In this document: in pieces, positions 32,782-41,577 of the stretch | How positions within the stretch are numbered: position 1 is the first letter of the stretch | Layout: each line of letters starts with the position of its first letter | Source: Verrucomicrobiaceae bacterium | GTDB lineage: Bacteria; Verrucomicrobiota; Verrucomicrobiia; Verrucomicrobiales; Verrucomicrobiaceae | Direction: 5' to 3' | DNA length: 64,000 nucleotides | NCBI GenBank assembly: GCA_015075365.1 | Contig: JABTUN010000003.1 | Span: 372,001-436,000, forward strand | Made by a program: the position numbers and the translations under genes | The notes under the pieces: model-generated | What the model saw: the letters and a program-made list of their open reading frames with translations, nothing else | What the model was told of the DNA's origin: nothing | The model's database searches: none

Positions 32782-33954
32782 TCAACTCTTCTTCAGACCG
32801 CTCGGCGGGAACCACCGGTCCCGCAGACGAAGCGATGGCGTTTCCACCACCCGGGTCATGAGCATGCCCGCGAGCACAGCCGCTGTCCAGGCAATGGCTG
32901 CATGTGCCAGACCGTGCCAGCCGTCGAACCGGTCCGCGATGACTTTGTTCAGCAGTCGAAACAATGGCACATGGACCAGATAGATGCAGTATGAGTGGCG
33001 GCCGATGGCGGCGAGAACACTCCAAAGCGGGTTCTCCCCGGGCTTCCATCGCAGCGAAAGCCAGATCAGGGAGGCCGCCGCCAATGTCAGCATCAGCAAA
33101 TAGTGTGTCTTCTTGAATTGAAGGGAAAGCTGGGAGGAGGGGATGGCATTCAGAGCCAGCGTGGCTGCTGCCATCAGTAGCAGTGGCAGGCGCACCCATG
33201 CATGTGACAGGACCCTGGGATTCCATCCCGAGAACCATAGCCAGGCCAGGGCCGCGCCGGCGAAAAGCGCGTCGATCCGGAAGTGGGTCTGCGGCGTGGG
33301 GGAGATGGCGGCGATTTCACGATCACCCATCGGCAGGAAGGCCGCGCAGCGCCAGATCCAGCATGCTCCCATGAGGATCAGGGCTAGCACGGCCACCGGT
33401 TTGAAGACGCGGAGCGCGAACGCCTGTCCGCTCTCATCCGCCTTGTGCTGCTGGCGGCGCACCAGCCATGTCGCAATGAAGGCGAATAAAAAATAAAAGT
33501 GCTCCTCGACCGCCAGCGACCAGGACACATCGATCAGCCCGCCGACCCCGTAGTTCTGAAGGAAGAAGATCTCCCGCGCGAAGCGCTCCAGATTCAAAGA
33601 CCCCTCAAAAAAGTGCAGATAACCGGCATAGGCCAGGATGGTCAGGTAAAACGGCGGGTAGATCTTGAAGCCTCGCCGGATCAAGAAACGCCCGGGGGCC
33701 AGGGATCGGGTGCGGGTGGTTTCATTGAGAAGCAGGCCGCCGATCAGAAAGCCGGAAAGCACGAAGAACAAGGGCACGCCGACCTCACCCATCCGGAACA
33801 AGGGAGTCAGGAAGGCCAGTTGCTTCTGTCCGGTGCTGGAGATGTCCAAAAAAGGCGTGTGATTCACCAGCACCAGCAGGATCGCGGCCGCCCGGATCAG
33901 ATCGAGCTGCATCAGCCGTTGGGGTGAGGATGTTGCGGAGGCGGCTTGCGGCAT
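32782..33954 (-). CDS. Acyltransferase 3 family protein (OafA/YrhL-like)
   Basis: A 390-residue integral membrane protein with about ten helices. It has the acyltransferase-3 start LDLIRAAAILLVLVNHTPF (catalytic-region His in NHTPF) and VGVPLFFVLSGFLIGG, the family hallmark. Such proteins acetylate or acylate surface glycans. Start uncertain: MPQAASA at 33954 leaves space for a promoter between it and the divergent GT2 gene; an upstream ATG at 34014 is possible. Confidence 0.87.
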   Translation of the reverse strand: MPQAASATSSPQRLMQLDLIRAAAILLVLVNHTPFLDISSTGQKQLAFLTPLFRMGEVGVPLFFVLSGFLIGGLLLNETTRTRSLAPGRFLIRRGFKIYPPFYLTILAYAGYLHFFEGSLNLERFAREIFFLQNYGVGGLIDVSWSLAVEEHFYFLFAFIATWLVRRQQHKADESGQAFALRVFKPVAVLALILMGACWIWRCAAFLPMGDREIAAISPTPQTHFRIDALFAGAALAWLWFSGWNPRVLSHAWVRLPLLLMAAATLALNAIPSSQLSLQFKKTHYLLMLTLAAASLIWLSLRWKPGENPLWSVLAAIGRHSYCIYLVHVPLFRLLNKVIADRFDGWHGLAHAAIAWTAAVLAGMLMTRVVETPSLRLRDRWFPPSGLKKS

Positions 33955-34027
33955 GATGCGGATTGTTTCACTTTGCAGGGCAGCCGGTGTTTTGCAACCC
34001 GGCTGATCCGCCATCGGTTTAGCATCC

Positions 34028-34933
34028 ATGATCACCATCATCATCCCCACTTATAACTACGCGCGGTTTCTTCCTGACGCGATCGAGTCCGCCCTCGCTC
34101 AAAGCGTGCCGGACGGTGAGGTGGAGGTCCTGGTTGTGGATGACGGATCCACGGACAACACACAGGAGGTGATTGCCCGTTATGGAACGAGGTTGCGTTG
34201 TGTCTGTCAGGCAAACGCAGGCCTTTCCGCCGCCAGGAACACCGGGATGCGTGAGGCGCGGCATGACTGGGTCATCTTTTTGGATAGCGATGACATGCTG
34301 GCCGCAGGAGCGGCCGCCGCGCTGTGGCAGGCCAGACAGACGGGTGGCAAAGACTGGGCGGTTGTCGCGGGCAGGGACCGCCCGGTGGATGTTCATGGTT
34401 CCTTCATGTTCCCTGCGCCGCAGGTGTCAGGACACCTCACTTCGGTGTCGGCGCGTTCGCTGGTGCTGCGCAACCGGTTTGCCCCGGCTGTGCTGGCGGA
34501 TCGTCGCTGCTTGCTCGATCTGGGCGGCTTTGACGCCGCGCTGCGTGCTTCCGAGGATCGGGACATGTGGATTCGCGTCGCGGCCCGCCGCCCGGTGGCG
34601 CTCCTCGATCAAATCACCCTGTTGAAGCGTGATCATGGCAGTAACATGTCACGTGCCGCCGCCAGGCAGACCGCGGCCATCGAGCAGGTGCTCGCCAAGG
34701 CGTTTGCGAACCCGGAGCTGCGTCTTGGTAGCCAGGACCGCCGTCTCGCCCGCGCGGTCTGCTTGTATCAATCAGCCTTGATGTATGCGGACGCAGGGGA
34801 ATATCATTCAGCCGCGTGCCAGATGTTGCGCTCCCTGGCACAGAGTCCTTTCGGTCCGGTTGGCGAGGCGGGAATTCCTCCATTAAGCCGCGTTCGGGGG
34901 CTTGGCGGCAACCTGTGCAGATTGTTCCGATAA
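34028..34933 (+). CDS. Glycosyltransferase family 2
   Basis: A 301-residue GT-A enzyme: ITIIIPTYNYARFLPDAIESAL, VVDDGSTDNTQEVI, then NAGLSAARNTGMREARHDWVIFLDSDD with the DxD motif. The C-terminal region is helical and ends near GLGGNLCRLFR. Function: transfer of a sugar in the surface polysaccharide. It precedes the GbsR-type regulator gene by 42 bp. Confidence 0.9.
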   Translation: MITIIIPTYNYARFLPDAIESALAQSVPDGEVEVLVVDDGSTDNTQEVIARYGTRLRCVCQANAGLSAARNTGMREARHDWVIFLDSDDMLAAGAAAALWQARQTGGKDWAVVAGRDRPVDVHGSFMFPAPQVSGHLTSVSARSLVLRNRFAPAVLADRRCLLDLGGFDAALRASEDRDMWIRVAARRPVALLDQITLLKRDHGSNMSRAAARQTAAIEQVLAKAFANPELRLGSQDRRLARAVCLYQSALMYADAGEYHSAACQMLRSLAQSPFGPVGEAGIPPLSRVRGLGGNLCRLFR

Positions 34934-34955
34934 CGCTCTTGCGTTTCAGCAAATG

Positions 34956-34975
34956 CGTTTAGTATTCCCTAAACG
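34956..34975 (+). promoter_or_regulatory. Palindromic operator touching the regulator start codon
   Basis: CGTTTAG (34956-34962) and CTAAACG (34969-34975) are perfect reverse complements with a 6-bp spacer; the second half-site is directly followed by the ATG at 34976 of the GbsR-like gene. This is the position expected of an autoregulatory site that blocks the promoter or ribosome access. Binding by the adjacent regulator is inferred. Confidence 0.6.
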
Positions 34976-35500
34976 ATGAAACTCTCCCCGCCTGCATCTG
35001 GATGGACCGCCGAAACCCGGCGTTTCATCGAGGCTGGTGGAAATACGACACATGCTTTCGGTCTTGGCCGCATGATCGGCCGGGTTTTCGCCTTGCTGTA
35101 TCTCTCTCCCAGGCCGGTCGCGTTGGAGGACATCGCCACACGGCTTCAGGTCAGCAAGGCCAGCGTCAGCATCGTGGTGCGCCAGCTTCTAGGCTTTCAG
35201 GCAGTCCGGCATATGGGCTTCCAGGGTGACCGCCGCGACTTCTACGAAGCGGAAACGGACTTCCTTCACATTTTACGCCGGGGCATCATGCCTGGACTGC
35301 GCAAAAAGCTGCAATCTGCAGGGCTCCAGATCGACCGCACGCTGTTCGCCGGGGAGGCTGTGCGGGAAGCTCCTTCTTCCAGTCCCGAAATGACCGCTGC
35401 GGAGCTTGCCGAGATTCACAGTCGTCTTCGCAAGGCCCAGCTCCTGCACCGTCGCCTGGACCGTCTTCTCGGCAGCAGATTGCTCGCAAGATTTCTCTGA
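34976..35500 (+). CDS. GbsR/MarR-type transcriptional regulator
   Basis: A 174-residue winged-helix protein. Residues 30-90 (FGLGRMIGRVFALLYLSPRPVALEDIATRLQVSKASVSIVVRQLLGFQAVRHMG) match the GbsR/PadR-MarR-like fold. The C-terminal half is helical, suited to dimerisation. It stands in front of the CDP-sugar operon and has a perfect inverted repeat ending at its start codon, so autorepression and control of the polysaccharide operon are plausible. Confidence 0.8.
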   Translation: MKLSPPASGWTAETRRFIEAGGNTTHAFGLGRMIGRVFALLYLSPRPVALEDIATRLQVSKASVSIVVRQLLGFQAVRHMGFQGDRRDFYEAETDFLHILRRGIMPGLRKKLQSAGLQIDRTLFAGEAVREAPSSSPEMTAAELAEIHSRLRKAQLLHRRLDRLLGSRLLARFL

Positions 35501-35608
35501 TTCCTCTCCACCCTTGGTTGGAATTCCCATCATAAATAATGCTTTTGGAATCTCGTCTTCGGGCGTGACCAAGGGCGGCAGCATTTCATCCGTCCACTCG
35601 AACACAAA

Positions 35609-36382
35609 ATGAAAGTCATCATCCTATGCGGCGGCCTTGGCACCCGTTTGAGAGAGGAAACTGAATACCGTCCCAAGCCCATGGTGCCGATTGGCGGCCA
35701 GCCCATTGTATGGCACATCATGAAGACCTATGCCCGGCATGGCTTTAAAGATTTTGTTCTCTGCCTCGGTTACAAGGGGGAGATCATCAAGGACTACTTC
35801 CGCAACTACCTCTGGAACCGTAGTGACGTGACCCTGAAACTGGGGCGCAGTCCGCAGATCACCTACCACAATGCCCATGATGAGGAGGACTGGACCGTTA
35901 CCCTGCTTGAAACCGGCCAGCAGACCATGACGGGAGGCCGCCTGCTTCGTGCGATGAAACACATCGGTGAAGAAGATGTGCTCCTCACCTATGGGGACGG
36001 GGTGTCGGACTCGGACATCGCAGGTTCAGTGCGTTTTCACTATGAACAGAAGGCCATGGTCACCATGACAGCCGTGCGTCCTGCGGGCCGCTTTGGTGAA
36101 CTGGGCATTGACGGTATCACGGTTCAATCCTTCCAGGAAAAACCCGATCAGGAGGCCGGCTACATCAACGGAGGTTACATGGTGCTCGACAAATCGGTGT
36201 GCGAGTTTCTCACAGGTGACGATTGTGTTTTCGAGCGCGAGCCGCTTCAGAGACTGGCTGAGTCGGGTAACCTCAAGGCCTGGTGCCATGACGGCTTCTG
36301 GCAGTGCATGGACACCTACCGGGAGTTTGAGATGCTCAACAAAATGTGGGATTCCGGAAAGGCACCCTGGAAGGTCTGGTGA
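35609..36382 (+). CDS. rfbF: Glucose-1-phosphate cytidylyltransferase
   Basis: A 257-residue nucleotidyltransferase. GGLGTRLREETEYRPKPMVPIGG is the family signature (residues 8-30), and the later VLLTYGDGVSDSDI and KPWCHDGFWQCMDTYRE-like blocks (KAWCHDGFWQCMDT here) are specific to RfbF. It makes CDP-glucose from glucose-1-phosphate and CTP, the first step of the CDP-hexose pathway. Its stop overlaps the start of rfbG (TGATG), so the two are coupled. Confidence 0.95.
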   Translation: MKVIILCGGLGTRLREETEYRPKPMVPIGGQPIVWHIMKTYARHGFKDFVLCLGYKGEIIKDYFRNYLWNRSDVTLKLGRSPQITYHNAHDEEDWTVTLLETGQQTMTGGRLLRAMKHIGEEDVLLTYGDGVSDSDIAGSVRFHYEQKAMVTMTAVRPAGRFGELGIDGITVQSFQEKPDQEAGYINGGYMVLDKSVCEFLTGDDCVFEREPLQRLAESGNLKAWCHDGFWQCMDTYREFEMLNKMWDSGKAPWKVW

Positions 36383-37476
36383 TGTTTGGCTCCGTCTATC
36401 ACGGCAAACGCGTGCTTGTGACCGGTCACACCGGTTTCAAGGGCTCATGGCTCACCCTCTGGCTGCATGCTATGGGCGCGAAGGTGAGCGGTTATGCCCT
36501 CGCCCCGCTCCACGCGGATGATTTGAAGCATTTCATCCCGCGGGAGGTGCTGGAGCACGAGTGGATCGCCGATCTACGGGACCGCGAAAAGCTGCTTGAG
36601 GCCATTCAAACCGCCAAACCGGATCTGATCATGCATCTCGCGGCCCAGCCCTTGGTGCGGTTGTCCTACAAAGAGCCACTGGAGACCTTTTCGGTGAATG
36701 CCTGGGGCACGGCCTTGCTGCTGGAAACGGTGCGTGAGACGGGCTGCACCGCGCCGGTCATCGTCGTCACCAGTGACAAGTGTTACCTGAACCAGAACCT
36801 CGGCCGTCCTTTCTCCGAGGATGACCCTCTCGGCGGGCATGATGTGTACTCAATGAGCAAGGCCGCCACGGAACTGGTGGTGGCTGCCTGGCATGCCTCG
36901 TTCTTTGCCCGCGAGCCGGGCAGGGGACGGCTGGCCTCGGTGCGTGCGGGTAATGTCATCGGCGGTGGAGACTACGCCGCGGACCGCATCCTGCCGGATT
37001 GTACCCGTGCCCAGGTGGCGGGTGAGCCGGTGATCTTGCGGAATCCTTCGGCCACGCGGCCCTGGCAGCACGTGCTGGAATGTCTGAGCGGCTATCTGAA
37101 CGTGGGTCAGCATCTGTTCGCCGATCCGGGCTGCAAGGAACTGCTCAACCTCAACTTTGGCCCCGATCCCGAGTCCGAGCGCAGCGTGGGCGAGGTGGTG
37201 AAGGCCTTCTTTGACACCTGGCCCGGCCGCTGGGAAGCCCGACCGGATCCGAGTGCTGTTCCCGAGGCCACGCGACTGACCTTGAGCCATCAAAAGGCCA
37301 CGCGGCTGTTTGGCTGGCGTCCGGTGTGGGACTTCCAAAAGGCCACCCAGGTCACCGCGGAGTGGTATCGTGTCCGCCACACGCAGAAAGACGCTGACAT
37401 GCTGGCATTGACACGCCAACAAATCATGGATTACGCCGCGCAGGCCCGTTCCGCCGGGCTGCCGTGGACCAACTGA
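36382..37476 (+). CDS. rfbG: CDP-glucose 4,6-dehydratase
   Basis: A 364-residue SDR enzyme. The NAD site is TGHTGFKGSW (14-23); the active-site Tyr-Lys lies in YSMSKAATELVV, and RAGNVIGGGDYAADRILPD is typical of RfbG. It converts CDP-glucose to CDP-4-keto-6-deoxyglucose, the common precursor of 3,6-dideoxy and branched sugars. Start at 36382 (overlapping the rfbF stop by 1 bp); an upstream in-frame ATG would overlap rfbF more. Confidence 0.95.
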   Translation: MFGSVYHGKRVLVTGHTGFKGSWLTLWLHAMGAKVSGYALAPLHADDLKHFIPREVLEHEWIADLRDREKLLEAIQTAKPDLIMHLAAQPLVRLSYKEPLETFSVNAWGTALLLETVRETGCTAPVIVVTSDKCYLNQNLGRPFSEDDPLGGHDVYSMSKAATELVVAAWHASFFAREPGRGRLASVRAGNVIGGGDYAADRILPDCTRAQVAGEPVILRNPSATRPWQHVLECLSGYLNVGQHLFADPGCKELLNLNFGPDPESERSVGEVVKAFFDTWPGRWEARPDPSAVPEATRLTLSHQKATRLFGWRPVWDFQKATQVTAEWYRVRHTQKDADMLALTRQQIMDYAAQARSAGLPWTN

Positions 37477-37484
37477 TCAACAAC

Positions 37485-38714
37485 ATGCCCGAAGCCCATC
37501 GCTGCCGTTCCTGCGGCTCCACCCGCTCCCTGCCCGTCATCGACCTCGGCCTTCAGCCGCTGGCGAACAATCTTCTGCGCCCTGAAGACCTCGGCAAACC
37601 GGAGCCGCGTTTCCCTCTCGCGGTGTTTGTCTGCGCGGATTGCTGGCTCATGCAGATCACGGACACCGTGCCCCCGGTGGATCTTTTCAGCGATTACATC
37701 TACTTCTCCTCCTTCTCGGATGCGATGCTCAAGCATGCAAAGGTGGCGGTGGAAAAGCACGTCACAGAGAAAAAGCTCGGCAAGGACAGTTTCGTCATCG
37801 AGATCGCCAGCAACGACGGCTACCTCCTGAAGAACTTCGTCCAGGCCGGCGTGCCATGCCTCGGGTTCGAGCCCGCGGCGAACATCGCCGAGGTGGCACG
37901 AGAAAACGGCGTGGAGACCCATTGCGAGTTTTTCGGCAAAGAGACCGCCTCCGCGCTGCGGAATCAAAAAGGCCGGGCTGACCTCATCCTCGGCAACAAC
38001 GTCTTCGCGCATGCTCCAGACACGAATGACTTCGTCGGCGGCGTGGCGGAACTGCTCAAGCCTGATGGCTGGGTGGTCTTCGAGTTTCCCTATGGTGTGG
38101 AGATGATCGAGAAGGTCGAGTTCGACACGATCTACCACGAGCATGTCTATTATTTCACGCTCACGCCGCTCATCCCGCTGTTTGCCCGTCATGGCATGGA
38201 CATTTTCCATGTGGAGCGGCTGCCGATCCACGGTGGCTCGTTGAGGCTCTATGCCTGCCAAAAAGGCGCGGAGGCGGTTCGCCCGACCGTCAAAGAGACG
38301 CTCGACACCGAACAGAATCTCGGGGTGACGGGCGCGGCCTACTACCAGCGCTTCAGCGACCAGGCGGCGAAGGTGAGGAGCGATCTCATCGCGTTCCTGG
38401 CGGAGCAAAAACAAGCTGGTAAACGCGTGGCCGCCTACGGTGCCTCTGCGAAGGGCAGTACGCTGCTCAACTTTATCGGCGAAGCCGCCAGCTCGCTGGA
38501 GTTCATCGCCGACCGCAGCACCTACAAACAAGGCCGCCTCAGTCCCGGCCTGCATATTCCCATCGTCTCCGCGGCGGAACTGGCCGTTCGTGCACCTGAC
38601 TTCGCGGTGCTGCTGGTGTGGAATTTCGCCGAGGAAGTGATGAGCCAGCAGTCCGCCTACCGTCAGGATGGCGGACGTTTTGTCATCCCCCTCCCAGAAC
38701 TGACCATCCGATGA
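37485..38714 (+). CDS. Sugar C-methyltransferase-like protein (Methyltransf_13/14 type)
   Basis: A 409-residue protein. The N-terminal zinc-binding part has Cys7, Cys10, Cys50 and Cys53. A SAM-binding domain follows with IEIASNDGYLLKNF, then DTIYHEHVYYFTLTPL, and the C-terminal domain contains VAAYGASAKGSTLLNFIG. This is the layout of NDP-hexose C-methyltransferases such as TylCIII and their relatives, suggesting a branched 3-C-methyl sugar made from the CDP-4-keto intermediate. A GTG at 37464 is an alternative start. Confidence 0.85.
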   Translation: MPEAHRCRSCGSTRSLPVIDLGLQPLANNLLRPEDLGKPEPRFPLAVFVCADCWLMQITDTVPPVDLFSDYIYFSSFSDAMLKHAKVAVEKHVTEKKLGKDSFVIEIASNDGYLLKNFVQAGVPCLGFEPAANIAEVARENGVETHCEFFGKETASALRNQKGRADLILGNNVFAHAPDTNDFVGGVAELLKPDGWVVFEFPYGVEMIEKVEFDTIYHEHVYYFTLTPLIPLFARHGMDIFHVERLPIHGGSLRLYACQKGAEAVRPTVKETLDTEQNLGVTGAAYYQRFSDQAAKVRSDLIAFLAEQKQAGKRVAAYGASAKGSTLLNFIGEAASSLEFIADRSTYKQGRLSPGLHIPIVSAAELAVRAPDFAVLLVWNFAEEVMSQQSAYRQDGGRFVIPLPELTIR

Positions 38715-39247
38715 AGTTTACAGCTGCCAGCATTCCAGGCGTCTGGATTATCGAGCCTGACCGACACATGGACGAACGCGGATGGTTTGCCAGAACCTGG
38801 TGCGAGAAGGAGTTTGAAGCATATGGACTGCCCTCCCGTTTTGTGCAATGCAGCGCTTCATTCAACCATCGGCTGGGCACGCTTCGCGGCATGCACTACC
38901 AGGCGGCGCCTTGCCAAGAGGAAAAGCTGATTCGATGCACCCGTGGAGCCATGTTTGACGTGGCTCTTGATCTCCGGGAGGAGTCCCCAATGTTCCGGCA
39001 ATGGATTGGCATTGAGCTGAGCGCTGACAACGGATCGGCCATCTTCATTCCAAAGGGGGTTGCTCATGGCTTCCAGACACTCTTAGACAACACGGAGGTT
39101 CATTACAGCATCACCACCGAATTCAACCCATCCTCCGCCCGCACGGCATCCTGGAACGACCCCGCATTTAGCATTGCCTGGCCGATGCCAGAACCCGCGA
39201 ACATTTCGCATCGCGATGCCACCGCGCCGTGGCTTGAATCCTTATGA
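38711..39247 (+). CDS. RmlC-like NDP-4-keto-6-deoxyhexose 3,5-epimerase
   Basis: A 178-residue cupin. PDRHMDERGWFARTWCEKEF, the HRLGTLRGMHYQ block (catalytic His), FDVALDLREESP and FIPKGVAHGFQTL match RmlC-type epimerases. Here the substrate is more likely a CDP-linked 4-keto-6-deoxy sugar than dTDP, because it sits in the rfbF-rfbG operon. It overlaps the upstream stop by 4 bp (ATGA). Confidence 0.9.
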   Translation: MKFTAASIPGVWIIEPDRHMDERGWFARTWCEKEFEAYGLPSRFVQCSASFNHRLGTLRGMHYQAAPCQEEKLIRCTRGAMFDVALDLREESPMFRQWIGIELSADNGSAIFIPKGVAHGFQTLLDNTEVHYSITTEFNPSSARTASWNDPAFSIAWPMPEPANISHRDATAPWLESL

Positions 39248-40008
39248 AGACAGTCGTTATCAGCCAGCCGATGTATTTCCCCTGGGTTGGCCAGTTTGAG
39301 CAACTCGCCATGGCGGACGTGTTTGTCTTTTTGGACCACGTTCAATTTGCGCGAGGCTTCATTAACAGGGTCCAGTACAAGACGGCACATGGACAGCAAT
39401 GGCTGACGATACCGCTCCAAAAGCATCCAAGGTCAACTCCGATATGCGAACTGGCAGCATCGGGCGACGAGTGGCGTGAAGAACACGTCCAGACTTTCAT
39501 ACATGCGGTTAAAAAAGCCCCTTTTGCCGCTGATGCGATCGACATCATGAACAATGTGCTGTCACGAAAGGATATTTCGTTTTCGCAACTGGTCGAATCG
39601 TCGGTCCTGGCGGTTAGGGACTACTTTCAACTGTCTCCAGCATGCACTTTTCATCGCTCTTCCCAAATACCGGTGCAGACCAGAAAAAGTGACCTGATCA
39701 AGCAGTTGGTCCTTCACTTCGGAGGAACCCGTTATGTGACAGGCATGGGGGCGCTGAATTATCTTGATCATGAGGATTTTGAGAATGCAGGCATCCATGT
39801 TGAATACATGAATTACCGAAAAGAGGACTACCCCCAACTCCACCCTCCATTCACCCCCTTTGTCACGACTCTCGATCTTGTTGCGAACATGGGCAGGGCT
39901 GGGGGTGAAAAAATCATTTCCGGCACCATTCCTTGGAGGGAGGCAGTCGCTCTTCACAGGCACGAAAAAAAAGCCAATGCAGAATATCCCCACGATGAAT
40001 CCACTTGA
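39244..40008 (+). CDS. WbqC-like family protein
   Basis: A 254-residue protein. The start VVISQPMYFPWVGQFEQLAMADVFVFLDHVQFARGFINRVQ is the WbqC-family signature. Members occur in O-antigen and nonulosonate-type clusters and their biochemical activity is not well established. It overlaps the epimerase gene by 4 bp. Base composition from here to about 46450 looks lower in GC than upstream genes, as is common in swapped glycan cassettes. Confidence 0.87.
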   Translation: MKTVVISQPMYFPWVGQFEQLAMADVFVFLDHVQFARGFINRVQYKTAHGQQWLTIPLQKHPRSTPICELAASGDEWREEHVQTFIHAVKKAPFAADAIDIMNNVLSRKDISFSQLVESSVLAVRDYFQLSPACTFHRSSQIPVQTRKSDLIKQLVLHFGGTRYVTGMGALNYLDHEDFENAGIHVEYMNYRKEDYPQLHPPFTPFVTTLDLVANMGRAGGEKIISGTIPWREAVALHRHEKKANAEYPHDEST

Positions 40009-40720
40009 TCAATACACTTCGCAGTACCGGGATGGAGCCGTGACTGGAATTGAGAACGAACTTATTTTGAACTGGTATCCCAACCGGATACTCAAGCGTC
40101 TGCAAAATTCAGCAAATGCATCCCTCCTGGAACTTGGCCTTGGACATGGGTTCAGCACGCTTCAATTCAATCCGCACTTCAACCAGCACATGGTGATCGA
40201 CGGGTCGCCGGAAGTGATTTCGTTGTTCAATGCAAAACATTGCCTCGACAGCCTGGAGATCGTGGAAAGTTACTTTGAGAACTTTCAGACAGAAAGACGG
40301 TTTGACGTGATTGTCATGGGCTTCATTCTCGAGCATGTGGATGACCCCGGGCTGATTGTCAGGAAGTATCGTGATTTCCTCAATCCAGGCGGCAGGATGT
40401 TCATTGCAGTTCCCAATGCCAAGTCGCTAAACCGCCGCCTCGGCGTCGCGCTCGGGAAAATCGACAACATCTACGATTTGAACGCCAATGATCTCTTGCT
40501 CGGGCATAAACGCCAGTTTTGTGCAGACACCCTCAAGAAACTGATGCTCGACAATGGTTATGAAGTGCCTTGGACCGAGGGAATCTACCTCAAGCCCCTG
40601 CCGCTCCATGTGTTGCAGACAATGCCAGACTTTAAGGAAAACCTGCAGGCTATGTGCGAGGTTGGTGTCGACTTCCCCGAACTCTGCGTTGGGCTGCTCT
40701 TGGAGGCGACATGCCCGTAA
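39977..40720 (+). CDS. SAM-dependent methyltransferase
   Basis: A 247-residue methyltransferase. ASLLELGLGHGFSTLQF is motif I, RFDVIVMGFILEHVDDPGLIV motif II, and LNPGGRMFIAVPN motif III. The N-terminal start is uncertain: ATG at 39977 or 39995, both overlapping the WbqC-like gene. The order within the operon suggests action on the nucleotide sugar or on a sugar-linked intermediate. Confidence 0.83.
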   Translation: MQNIPTMNPLDQYTSQYRDGAVTGIENELILNWYPNRILKRLQNSANASLLELGLGHGFSTLQFNPHFNQHMVIDGSPEVISLFNAKHCLDSLEIVESYFENFQTERRFDVIVMGFILEHVDDPGLIVRKYRDFLNPGGRMFIAVPNAKSLNRRLGVALGKIDNIYDLNANDLLLGHKRQFCADTLKKLMLDNGYEVPWTEGIYLKPLPLHVLQTMPDFKENLQAMCEVGVDFPELCVGLLLEATCP

Positions 40721-41577
40721 TGAAACGCTGCCTCGTCATAGGGTCGGGCTCCATGCTTGGCGTTGAGCTATGCACGCAACTTGCTGCCGCCCAAAACGAG
40801 GTTCTGCGCTGTGGTCGTAGCGCTCCAGCGGATGTCATTTACGATCTTGCCTCGCTGGCGCCGCCCCCTGCATCACCGCTAGGCACCATTGACGCCGTGT
40901 TTGTCTGTGCGGCTCACTTTCAATCTAACAGCTTTGACCAGTGCATCGAAAGCGCGCTGGTGAACAATGTTTCGAGCATTCGTGTTGCCGAATGGTGCGA
41001 CCGCCTTGATTCTAAGCATGTGATCATGGCTGGATCTGTTTGGTCTGATCCAGTCGCAGTCCCCAGCATTTATGGGCTCACCAAGGCGCAAGGCGAACAA
41101 ATGATGCAATTGCTCTGTCAGCAGGCTGACAGGCCTCTCTCGGTCCTGCGGTTGCCGCAGTTGTGCGATGATCATGGACGTTGCGCACGGCACCAGCCTT
41201 GGTATTCAAGAATCGTGGCATGCGCCGCAGCAGGCCAGGACCTGCGGCTAGCCCCGGGCGATGCCCCTCGCAGCTTCCTTCATGTCTCAGATGCAGCACG
41301 CGCGATGATCAATGCATGGCTGAAAGGCGTGGGCGGCACCCACGCGCTCGTCTCCGGGGAATCATTAACCTATCGCGGGATCGCCGGCCTCGCCTACAAG
41401 GTCTTTCAAAAGGGTGGTAGAGTTGTCGAAGATCCAGAAATGAATCCATTTCGCCCGGTTCGTTTTCCGCCGGCCTCATCACAGGCGGACGATCTGCTTG
41501 GAACAATCCATATTGAAATGGAGGAGGCGCTGACGCGCATACGAGACATGGGCACCTCAGCCTTCTTTCCAGCGTGA
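40711..41577 (+). CDS. NAD-dependent epimerase/dehydratase family protein (SDR)
   Basis: A 288-residue extended SDR. The start KRCLVIGSGSMLGVELCTQL is the Rossmann motif, and SIYGLTKAQGEQM holds the Tyr-x3-Lys pair. It is shorter and less conserved than typical sugar epimerases, so it may be a reductase such as a 4-ketoreductase. GGAGG lies 4 bp before ATG 40711; 40720 is an alternative start. Confidence 0.8.
   Translation: MPVMKRCLVIGSGSMLGVELCTQLAAAQNEVLRCGRSAPADVIYDLASLAPPPASPLGTIDAVFVCAAHFQSNSFDQCIESALVNNVSSIRVAEWCDRLDSKHVIMAGSVWSDPVAVPSIYGLTKAQGEQMMQLLCQQADRPLSVLRLPQLCDDHGRCARHQPWYSRIVACAAAGQDLRLAPGDAPRSFLHVSDAARAMINAWLKGVGGTHALVSGESLTYRGIAGLAYKVFQKGGRVVEDPEMNPFRPVRFPPASSQADDLLGTIHIEMEEALTRIRDMGTSAFFPA

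Noticed and set aside
34015..34022. CGGTTTAG before the GT2 gene as a second regulator site
   Set aside because: Only one imperfect half-site, without the inverted partner.
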